Assembly: GCA_005786775.1 (NCBI GenBank)
Contig: SYDD01000140.1
Coordinates: 1 to 16,463, forward strand
DNA length: 16,463 nt
DNA from: Opitutaceae bacterium
GTDB taxonomy: Bacteria > Verrucomicrobiota > Verrucomicrobiia > Opitutales > Opitutaceae
Reading direction: 5' to 3'
Shown: positions 7,689-13,891 of the stretch, one piece after another
Position numbering within the stretch: position 1 is the stretch's first letter
Layout: each line of letters starts with the position of its first letter
Notes under the pieces: generated by a model
Seen by the model: only the letters and a program-made list of their open reading frames with translations
What the model was told of the DNA's origin: nothing
Databases searched by the model: none
Made by a program: the position numbers and the translations under genes

Positions 7689-8309
7689 ATGCCCCTTCAC
7701 GTCCTCGACCATCCCCTCGCCGCGCATCTCGTCACCCACCTGCGCGACCGCACGACCAAGCCGGCGACCTTTCGCACGCTCACCCACCAGCTGAGCTTGC
7801 TGCTGGCAATCGAGGCGACCGCGGAGCTCAGCACGGAGCCGCGCGCGATCGAGACGCCGCTCGAGCCGGTGACGGGGCGCGTGCTGCCGCACCAGCCGCT
7901 GGTGATCATCCCCATTCTGCGTGCTGGGCTCGGGATGGTGGCGCCGTTCACCGAATTATTTCCGGACGTGAGCGTCGGCTACCTTGGTCTGGAGCGCGAC
8001 CACGCCACGGCCGAAGCGCGCAGCTATTACTGCAAGCTGCCCCCGCTCACTGGGCGGCCGGTGTTTTTGGTCGACCCGATGCTCGCGACCGGCGGTTCCG
8101 CGGTGCAGGCCCTGGATGTGGTCCAGGCGCACGGGGGCACGGATGTGCGCCTCCTCTCGATCGTGAGCGCGCCGGAAGGCGTCGCAGCCGTCGAGCACGC
8201 CCACCCGGGCACCCGCATCCACACGGCAGCGCTCGACCGCGGCCTCAACGAGCGCAAATACATCGTGCCCGGGCTCGGTGACTTCGGCGACCGGCTCTAC
8301 GGGACCTGA
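7689..8309 (+). CDS. upp: Uracil phosphoribosyltransferase
   Basis: A 206-residue cytoplasmic enzyme of pyrimidine salvage that makes UMP and pyrophosphate from uracil and PRPP. The family signatures are all present: 'THQLSLLLAIEATAEL', 'VIIPILRAGLGMVAPFTELFP', the PRPP-binding loop 'VDPMLATGGSAVQAL' and the uracil-binding C terminus 'GLNERKYIVPGLGDFGDRLYGT'. Length equals that of the E. coli enzyme (about 208). The start at ATG 7689 gives the usual N terminus ('MPLHVLDHPLAAHLVTHLRD'); the frame extends upstream but there overlaps the acylase gene out of frame. It starts 5 bp after the acylase stop. It converges with the leftward eboC-like gene across only 28 bp, in which I see no hairpin with a T run. 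Confidence 0.97.
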   Translation: MPLHVLDHPLAAHLVTHLRDRTTKPATFRTLTHQLSLLLAIEATAELSTEPRAIETPLEPVTGRVLPHQPLVIIPILRAGLGMVAPFTELFPDVSVGYLGLERDHATAEARSYYCKLPPLTGRPVFLVDPMLATGGSAVQALDVVQAHGGTDVRLLSIVSAPEGVAAVEHAHPGTRIHTAALDRGLNERKYIVPGLGDFGDRLYGT

Positions 8310-8337
8310 CGCGGCACTGGACACCCCGTGATTGGCC

Positions 8338-9060
8338 TCAGTCCGCCGCCGCCAGCCGCTGCGCCAGGCGGCCGAGAGGCACGGCGAGCGCGCAGGCGAG
8401 CGCGGGCCCCGGGGCATTGACCACCACCAGCGCCGCGGCGTCGATGAGCGGGATGCCGGCCAGCAGCTGGCCGACTCGGCGGCCGAGCCACGCGACCGGC
8501 GCGCCGGGAACGTATTCGCGGCGGGCGAGGAGGCTCAGCCCCACGATGTAGACGCCCAGCGCCGCTGCCCAGCCCGCAACGGCCGCCCCGCCGGTCCCGC
8601 CCGCCCCGCTCGCCACGGCCAACCCGAGGCAAATGCGGCAGCCCGCCATCAGCACCACGGAGCCCGCCCAGCGCTTGTGCACCCAGTCGTAGGTGAGGAT
8701 GACCGCCGCGAGCCCGGCGACCCAGAACCACGCCGCACCGAGGAGGGCGAGCAACGCGAGCCCGAGCGCGAGTTCCACGCCCCCGAGCAGCGCGGCTCCC
8801 CGCCGCGAAAGGGCCCCGCTCGGGATCGGACGCGCGGGCCGGTGACGCGCGTCGAAGGCCGCGTCGGCGACGTCGTTGAGCGTCGCGCCGCCGGCGTAGG
8901 CAAGCAGTCCCGCCGCCCCGGCCAGCCCGGCCTCCGCCGGCGACGGCCAGGCACCGCCGCGCGCAAGCACCAGCGCGGCGAGAACGTTGCTGGCCACCGA
9001 CGGGAAGTTGCCCGCTCGCGCCAGATCCAAGGCGACGCGCAAGCCTGACCGGCCGCTCAA
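8338..9060 (-). CDS. eboC: EboC-like UbiA-family prenyltransferase
   Basis: A 240-residue integral membrane protein of the UbiA superfamily, which transfers a polyprenyl chain to a small acceptor. The first segment 'LARAGNFPSVASNVLAALVL' is the usual opening helix. The first Asp-rich motif is 'NDVADAAFDARHRPARPIPSG' split as N-D-x-x-D-x-x-x-D plus the R-P-x-R-P-I-P-S-G tail, which binds the Mg-prenyl-diphosphate. 'YDWVHKRW' followed by 'VLMAGCR' is the pattern I associate with EboC-type members. No second DxxxD motif is visible in the later loop, where 'LLARREY' is found instead. The start is TTG at 9060: it overlaps the stop of the eboE-like gene as TTGA, is preceded by GGGAGGG (9064-9070), and gives a complete first helix. 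The frame continues far upstream, but that is a shadow of eboE. It is the last gene of the ebo-like unit. The family call is secure; the eboC name rests on context and motif style. Confidence 0.85.
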   Translation of the reverse strand: MSGRSGLRVALDLARAGNFPSVASNVLAALVLARGGAWPSPAEAGLAGAAGLLAYAGGATLNDVADAAFDARHRPARPIPSGALSRRGAALLGGVELALGLALLALLGAAWFWVAGLAAVILTYDWVHKRWAGSVVLMAGCRICLGLAVASGAGGTGGAAVAGWAAALGVYIVGLSLLARREYVPGAPVAWLGRRVGQLLAGIPLIDAAALVVVNAPGPALACALAVPLGRLAQRLAAAD

Positions 9061-10265
9061 GGACCCTCCCCTCCACCCCCGGCGGGCGCGCGGGCGAGGC
9101 CCCGGGCCGCCAGCGCGCCGAGGGTCCACGCGTACTCGCGCGCGAGCTGTTCCCCAAGAGGCAGGCGGAGCGCGGGGGGCAGCACCTCCCACGTGTAGGT
9201 CTCCATCTCGAGGTGCGTGCAAGCGGCTGGGTGCGCGCCGAGCCAGTCGAGCGCTCCCAACAGATGATCGCGGGTGTCGGCGAAGGGCGCGCCCGGCGCG
9301 GCGTGGAGCGGCACGTGGAAATGCACGCGCCATTCCTCGCCGAGTTCCACCGCCCGCGCGTCCGCGAGGGCGTCCGGCAGGTCGACGTACCGCCGCCGCA
9401 CCGCACCGTCCGCGGGGCGGCCGACGACGACCTGGTGCAGGTAGACCGGCTCGACGAACGCCGCGAGCGCGGCCCGACCCTCCGGTGTGGCCGGCACGCG
9501 CAGAGCGGAGCTCAGGTGCAGCTTGCTCAGCCGCAACCCGGCCGCCTGCAACCGCCCCAGCGCCGCGGCCGGTTCCTCGAACTCCACCGCGAGGTGGCAG
9601 CAATCGTAGTTCACCCCCACGAACCGCAGCAGGCCCTCGCGATCCACCGCCGGCTCGCGCTCCCGCCACTCGGCGAAGAAGGCCACCGTCTCGGCCGTCG
9701 TCTCCAGCAGGCACAACGGCTCCGGCTCGAGCCCCAGGTGCAGGTCGCGCCCGGTGCGCGCCGCGAGGTCCGCGAGGAAGCGCGCGACCGCGGTCAGCTC
9801 CCGGAACAGCGCCGGCCGGCGCGCGGGATCCGCCGCGATGAAGCCCTTGAACGAGGCCGGCACGGTGCTGACGCTTCCCTCGCCGCCCGCCGGCACCAGC
9901 TCCGCGAGCAGGCGGAACAGGCCCTCGGTATAGACCCGCCGCTCCGGCGTCGCCCAGTCCGGCGCGTACACCTGCTCCTTCACGCGCGTCCCGTGGAAGC
10001 TACCGTAGGGAAAGCCGTTGATCGTGAAAACGTAGCAGCCGTGCGCGTCGAGCCAGCGGCGGAACGCGGCGAGTTCCGCGGGGGCTGCGAGCTCCACCGC
10101 CGCGCGCGCGCCGAGCCGCAGGCCGATCGCGTAGGGTTCCCCCGGCGCCACGCGCCGCCGCAGCGGCAGGACGTGCGTGTCGAGCGCGGCGACAGTCTCC
10201 GCCCACGTCTCCCCGCGGTGGACGTTGGTGCAGTAGGCGAGGTGCTGGCCCTGCGGCAGTCGCAT
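9057..10265 (-). CDS. eboE: EboE-like TIM-barrel metabolite traffic protein
   Basis: A 402-residue soluble protein of the xylose-isomerase/AP-endonuclease-2-like TIM-barrel type, matching EboE in its start ('LAYCTNVHRGETW') and size. Likely metal ligands in order are Glu180 and Glu182 ('GLEPEPLC'), Asp221 and His224 ('NYDCCHLAVEF'), His250 ('KLHLSSALR'), His315/His317 ('RVHFHVPLH') and Glu353/Glu355 ('HLEMETYTWEVLP'). The ordered strand-end acids and histidines are those of a divalent-metal isomerase or epimerase, so a sugar- or polyol-like substrate is plausible. The reaction of EboE is not established. The start at ATG 10265 follows the eboB-like stop by 16 bp; a frame extension upstream to 10430 lacks protein-like character. 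The last codons carry the Shine-Dalgarno for the next gene, whose TTG overlaps the TGA stop. The family assignment is strong. Confidence 0.9.
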   Translation of the reverse strand: MRLPQGQHLAYCTNVHRGETWAETVAALDTHVLPLRRRVAPGEPYAIGLRLGARAAVELAAPAELAAFRRWLDAHGCYVFTINGFPYGSFHGTRVKEQVYAPDWATPERRVYTEGLFRLLAELVPAGGEGSVSTVPASFKGFIAADPARRPALFRELTAVARFLADLAARTGRDLHLGLEPEPLCLLETTAETVAFFAEWREREPAVDREGLLRFVGVNYDCCHLAVEFEEPAAALGRLQAAGLRLSKLHLSSALRVPATPEGRAALAAFVEPVYLHQVVVGRPADGAVRRRYVDLPDALADARAVELGEEWRVHFHVPLHAAPGAPFADTRDHLLGALDWLGAHPAACTHLEMETYTWEVLPPALRLPLGEQLAREYAWTLGALAARGLARAPAGGGGEGP

Positions 10266-10281
10266 CGCGGCGGGGGTCCGC

Positions 10282-11100
10282 TCAGCCCGCCGGCTCCGCC
10301 CGGACGGTGAACTTCGGGCACTGCGCCAGGAACCGCACCGGATTCCGGAACAGCACCGCGTCGACGAAATCCTCGCTGTGCCCGCGCCGCCGCATCTCGA
10401 GCGCGGTCTTCGGCACGGCCAGGGGATCACTCACGCCCCAGTCGCACGCGGAGTTGAGCCAGATGCGCTCGCGGCCGCAGATCTCGAGCATATCGACCGC
10501 GCGCGGCGGCGAGGACTTGGAGTCCGGGTAAAGCGTGATCCCGGCCCAGAATCCCGCGTCGAGCACCTGCTGGATGGTGTGCTCCTCCACGTGGTCGATG
10601 ATCACGCGTCCCGGCCGCACGCCGGGGTGCGCCCGCAGCAGGTCCAGGATGAGGCGCGTGCCCTTCAGCTTGTCCTCGAGGTGCGGGGTGTGGACGAGGA
10701 TCAGCTGGTCGTGGCGGACGGCCAGCGCGACGTGTTCCTCGAGGATGCGGAGCTCGTTGCGGGTGTTCCGATTGAGGCCGATCTCGCCGATGCCGAGGAC
10801 GTTCGGGCGGTCGAGGAACTCGGGGATCAGGGCGAGCACCTCGCGCGCGAGGCCGAGGTCCTCGGACTCCTTCGGGTTGAGGCACAGCCAGCTGTAGTGC
10901 GGCAGGAGGAACTTCGCCGCCCGCGCCGGCTCGTACTCGGTCAGCTGGCGGAAGTAGTCGCGGAAGCCGGCCGCAGAACCACGGTCGAACCCCGCCCAGA
11001 AGGCCGGCTCGCAGACCGCTCGGCAACCCGCGGTCACCATCGCCTGATAGTCGTCGGTGGTGCGGCTCACCATGTGGCCGTGGGGCTCGATGTAGCGCAT
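10282..11100 (-). CDS. eboB: EboB-like TatD-family metal hydrolase
   Basis: A 272-residue amidohydrolase-fold protein of the TatD group, with the 'IEPHGHMVSRTTDDYQAM' opening typical of EboB. Metal and catalytic residues are all present: His7 and His9 (H-x-H), Glu106 in 'GIGEIGLN', His137 in 'ILVHTPH', His170 in 'VIIDHVEEHT' and Asp220 in 'SACDWG'. TatD enzymes use two divalent metals for phosphodiester or related hydrolysis; the substrate of EboB proteins is not known and is probably not DNA. The ATG at 11100 lies 5 bp after the stop of a small gene, and the eboE-like gene follows after 16 bp. Because nothing is missing from the active site it should be catalytically competent. A generic TatD hydrolase is the alternative, but the partner genes argue for EboB. 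Confidence 0.9.
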   Translation of the reverse strand: MRYIEPHGHMVSRTTDDYQAMVTAGCRAVCEPAFWAGFDRGSAAGFRDYFRQLTEYEPARAAKFLLPHYSWLCLNPKESEDLGLAREVLALIPEFLDRPNVLGIGEIGLNRNTRNELRILEEHVALAVRHDQLILVHTPHLEDKLKGTRLILDLLRAHPGVRPGRVIIDHVEEHTIQQVLDAGFWAGITLYPDSKSSPPRAVDMLEICGRERIWLNSACDWGVSDPLAVPKTALEMRRRGHSEDFVDAVLFRNPVRFLAQCPKFTVRAEPAG

Positions 11101-11105
11101 CGTCG

Positions 11106-11357
11106 TCAGGATTTCCGTTTCGCCGCCGCCGCCGGCCGCCCCGCCCAGGCCCCGAGGGCCGCCTTGCCGGTGGAGACGGCATCGGGCCGGGTGGTCGGAT
11201 CGCTCAGCTGTTCTAGGATGCGCCGGGCGCGCGCCGGCCGCCCGTCGACCAGCAGGGCCGCCGCCCGCCGCAGCGCCGCGCAGCGGAAATCATCCGCCAC
11301 CGCGTAGCGCTCAACGCGGTCGAGGAAGGCCGCGACCTCGATGAGCTTGGCGCGCAC
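11106..11357 (-). CDS. Small unrecognised protein, first gene of the ebo-like unit
   Basis: A protein of 83 residues from GTG 11357, or 116 if started at GTG 11456; neither start has a clear Shine-Dalgarno. I chose the shorter form because the upstream residues are a Ser/Arg/Pro-rich stretch, while a helical, protein-like segment begins at 'VRAKLIEVAAFLDRVERY'. This continues with 'DFRCAALRRAAALL', 'RPARARRILEQLSDPTTRPDA' and a basic Ala-rich end. It looks like a small all-helical soluble protein. I recognise no family. It sits where eboA is found in many ebo operons, but it is much shorter than EboA and I see none of EboA's motifs. It ends 5 bp before the eboB-like start, so it is very probably co-translated with it. 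It lies 48 bp or more after the CstA-type gene in the same direction, with no convincing terminator between. Confidence 0.65.
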   Translation of the reverse strand: MRAKLIEVAAFLDRVERYAVADDFRCAALRRAAALLVDGRPARARRILEQLSDPTTRPDAVSTGKAALGAWAGRPAAAAKRKS

Positions 11358-11504
11358 CGGGACGAACCCGTGGTCAACCACGGCAAGCCCGGAGCGGGGC
11401 AGGGAGCGAGAGGAGGAACGGCGGGACGAGGCCACGGGCGGAAAGGGGATCGCCACAGAAAGCGCCGCGCACCGGCCCGTGGCAAACCCAGAGCGCGTTC
11501 CGGC

Positions 11505-13247
11505 TCAGGCGGGGCCCGGCTGGGGAGCAAGGGTGTCCGGCGGCCGCGGCGCCCGCGCCAGCAGCAGCGCCTCGGCCACCAGCCACAGCGCCATCCCGGC
11601 CAGCAGCATCACCACGGTAAACTCCACGTGGTGCACCATCACGGCCGTGCCCGTCGCGAGCCGGCCGAGGTGCACCTGCACCGCGATCACCAAACTCCAC
11701 ATCGTCATCGCGAGCATGAAGAGCGTCGGCGCGAGGGTGTACCAGACTGAGCGGCCGCGCCGTCCCAGCCACACCGTAACCCCGAGCAGGGCGAGCGCCG
11801 CCAGCAACTGGTTGGAGGTGCCGAAGAGATTCCAGAAGGCCCGCCAGATCGGGATCGGCTGTCCCCCCACCACCGCGGGCGGAAGGGCGACGACGACCGC
11901 GGGACCCGCGAGGGTCAGCAGGGTCGCGGCCACCATCCCGGCCTTCCCCGTCCAACCGGTGAGTTCGAGCAGCACGTAGCGGGCGAGGCGCGTGCAGGCG
12001 TCAAGGGTATCAAACACGAAAGTCGCAAAGCAGAGCAGCCCGAACTGGCGCGCCAGCTCGACCGGCACCAGGCCGAAGGTCGCCTGGCTCATGAACACCG
12101 CGATGCCGTCGGCGTAGGTCAGGTCGGGGCGGCCGGTGGGCTTCGCAAGGATCATCACGGTCACCAGGCTGATGCAGGCGAGGAACGACTCGAGGAGCAT
12201 GCCGCCATAGGCGACCGGCTTGGCGTCGGTCTCGCGGTCGAGCTGCTTGGAGGTCGTGCCGCTGGCGACGATCGAGTGGAAGCCTGAGCAGGCCCCGCAG
12301 GCGATCGTGATGAACAGCACGGGCATCAGGGGGGGAATGGTCCCGTTGAACTCGAAGAGGTGCGCGGTAGAAACTGCCGGGGCCGCGATGGTCAGCTGGC
12401 CCGAGAGGCCGCCGATGACGGTGCCGAGGACGCCGACGATCACGATCACATAGAGGAAGTAGCCACCGAGGGCGCCGCGGGGCTGCATCAGCAGCCAAAC
12501 CGGGGAGAGGGCGGCGAAGAAGCAGTACCCGAGGAGCACATGGTCCCAGAGCACCTGCGGGCGGCTGGCGCCGGTGAGGGCCCCGAGGTCCAGCGGCAGG
12601 TAAGGACCCACCAGAATCGCGACCACCACGAGCGGCAGGAAGATCAGCTGCGCCCGGCCCTCGCCGAGGCCGAACTTCCGCATGCACAGGCCCATTACGA
12701 CCGCGAGAATGAGGTACAGGATCGAGGAAGTCGCCACCGCCGGCCCCGGCGCCGCCGCGTCCGCCACGGAGGCCTTCTGCACGAAGGTGCCCGCGGTCAC
12801 GTCCGCGAAGGCGATGATCACGTAGACCAGCGAGATCCAGATGAAGGCGAGGAACAGTAGGTAGGAGCGCCGGTTCATGTGGCGGCGCACCACCTCGGCG
12901 ATCGACTTCGCGTCGTGGCGCACGGAGGCAACGAGGGTCGTGAGGTCGTGCACGCCCCCGATGAAGATCGCGCCGAAGATGATCCAGAGCCACGCCGGCA
13001 ACCACCCGAAGTAGGTCGCCGCGAGGATCGGGCCGACGATCGGCCCCGCCGCGGCGATGGCCGAGAAATGCTGCGGCAGCAGCCAGTTGCGGCTCGCCGG
13101 CTCGTGGTCGAGACCATCCCGCAGGCGGTGTGCCGGGGTCTGGGCGGCATCGTCCAGCTGGAGGAACCGGACCAGAATCCGGCCGTAGATCCGGTAGGCG
13201 AGGAGCAGCACGGCCGCGGAGACGGCCAGGAACAGGATGAGGGACAT
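11505..13247 (-). CDS. cstA: CstA-type carbon starvation transporter
   Basis: A 580-residue inner-membrane protein with many hydrophobic helices, of the CstA family, whose members take up peptides or pyruvate. Family blocks are visible in order: 'PASRNWLLPQHFSAIAAAGP' near the N terminus, 'IVGPILAATYFGWLPAWLWI', 'GGVHDLTTLVASVRHDAKS', the conserved 'CGACSGFHSIVASGTTSKQL' and, near the C terminus, 'FWNLFGTSNQLLAALALL'. It is shorter than E. coli CstA (about 700 residues) but similar to the compact members of about 550-600 residues found in many phyla, and I see no truncation of the core. The start at ATG 13247 gives 'MSLILFLAVSAAVLLLAYRIYG', the normal first helix; an upstream in-frame start at 13292 adds only a Pro/Arg-rich tail. 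A hairpin with a U run on the same strand lies 75 bp upstream. The ebo-like genes follow in the same direction. Confidence 0.93.
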   Translation of the reverse strand: MSLILFLAVSAAVLLLAYRIYGRILVRFLQLDDAAQTPAHRLRDGLDHEPASRNWLLPQHFSAIAAAGPIVGPILAATYFGWLPAWLWIIFGAIFIGGVHDLTTLVASVRHDAKSIAEVVRRHMNRRSYLLFLAFIWISLVYVIIAFADVTAGTFVQKASVADAAAPGPAVATSSILYLILAVVMGLCMRKFGLGEGRAQLIFLPLVVVAILVGPYLPLDLGALTGASRPQVLWDHVLLGYCFFAALSPVWLLMQPRGALGGYFLYVIVIVGVLGTVIGGLSGQLTIAAPAVSTAHLFEFNGTIPPLMPVLFITIACGACSGFHSIVASGTTSKQLDRETDAKPVAYGGMLLESFLACISLVTVMILAKPTGRPDLTYADGIAVFMSQATFGLVPVELARQFGLLCFATFVFDTLDACTRLARYVLLELTGWTGKAGMVAATLLTLAGPAVVVALPPAVVGGQPIPIWRAFWNLFGTSNQLLAALALLGVTVWLGRRGRSVWYTLAPTLFMLAMTMWSLVIAVQVHLGRLATGTAVMVHHVEFTVVMLLAGMALWLVAEALLLARAPRPPDTLAPQPGPA

Positions 13248-13321
13248 CGGCGAAGGGGGCGCGGCACCGCGGGGTCGCGGGCCTGCATGCACCGTGGAAG
13301 GCGCGCGCGGGGCTGGCTAAC

Positions 13322-13342
13322 AAAAAAACGCCCGGCCCGGGC
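13322..13342 (-). terminator. Hairpin plus U7 on the - strand, upstream of cstA
   Basis: Read on the - strand, GCCCG-GGC-CGGGC forms a perfect 5-bp GC stem with a 3-base loop, and one base later runs into seven T (bases 13328-13322). This is the form of a short intrinsic terminator. It points at cstA, whose ATG is 75 bp further on. It would stop - strand transcripts arriving from the TonB receptor side or antisense to the + strand gene. If the cstA promoter lies upstream of it, it would act as a leader attenuator. Confidence 0.5.
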
Positions 13343-13377
13343 TCGACGCGCCGCACCCGCGCGGCCATCCCGAGAGC

Positions 13378-13851
13378 GTGATTCCCGCCGCGCCCCCGTC
13401 CGACTGGCCCACGTTCGCCGCCCGCGTCGTCCCGGGGCACCGCGTCGCCTCGGGCCTCAACGGCGACCCGCGGTTCCCCGGCGGCACGGTGGCGATGCAG
13501 CGGCCGCACTTCCTCGCGCGCGGCCTCGACCTCGCCGGCTGCCACCCCGGCACCGTCAACGTGAGCATCGCCCCGCGGCGCTGGCGCCTCGTCCGGCCAC
13601 GGCACACGTTCCGCGGCGTGCGCTGGCACCCGGTCGAGCCGGCGGAGGATTTCTCGTTCGCCGACGTCCGCCTGCTCCGCCCCGGCGCGCCCGCGGTCGC
13701 CGGCTGGATCTACCACCCGCACCCGGAAACCAAGCCGGAGCACTTCCAGACGCCGGACATCCTCGAGCTGCTGCTGCCGCTCGTACCCGGGATCGTCTAC
13801 GGCAACGAGTTGCTGCTTGCGGCCCCCGCCGACCAGGTGGAGGTCACCTGA
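13378..13851 (+). CDS. Conserved hypothetical protein, possibly RibK (CTP-dependent riboflavin kinase)-like
   Basis: A 157-residue soluble protein. I know its sequence type as a conserved bacterial hypothetical, with blocks 'SGLNGDPRFPGGTVAMQ', 'HPGTVNVSIAP', 'EPAEDFSFADVRLL', 'GWIYHPHPETKPEHFQTP' and 'ILELLLPLVPGIVYGNELLL'. The order resembles archaeal RibK (DUF120): V-x-S-G-L near the N terminus, then G-T-L-N (here G-T59-V-N61), whose Thr and Asn bind the Mg-nucleotide in RibK. Next come G-x-I/V-x-x-P, then an E/D-I-I/L-E-I/L-x-x-P helix start and a final G-D/N-x-x strand. This is motif-level similarity remembered by eye, so kinase activity is only a possibility. The only early start is GTG 13378. 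It is divergent from cstA and converges with the TonB receptor gene across 40 bp; neither neighbour explains its job. Confidence 0.75.
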   Translation: MIPAAPPSDWPTFAARVVPGHRVASGLNGDPRFPGGTVAMQRPHFLARGLDLAGCHPGTVNVSIAPRRWRLVRPRHTFRGVRWHPVEPAEDFSFADVRLLRPGAPAVAGWIYHPHPETKPEHFQTPDILELLLPLVPGIVYGNELLLAAPADQVEVT

Positions 13852-13891
13852 ACCGGACGCGGTATCGGGCGCGAGCGTGCCGCTGGGCGCG

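Noticed and set aside
8310..8337. Possible bidirectional terminator between upp and eboC
   Set aside because: Only scattered CGGG/CCCG matches with no stable stem and no T run on either strand.
9061..9714. Upstream extension of the eboC frame by 218 codons
   Set aside because: It overlaps eboE out of frame with shadow-like composition. The prenyltransferase's first helix begins right after the TTG at 9060.
11457..11504. Terminator between cstA and the small gene
   Set aside because: Short GC-rich matches exist, but there is no good stem with a following U run, so read-through from cstA into the ebo-like genes is possible.
12010..13743. A 577-codon - strand frame overlapping cstA and the 13378-13851 gene
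   Set aside because: Low-complexity Arg/Pro/Ala translation in the wrong frame of cstA; no recognisable motif.
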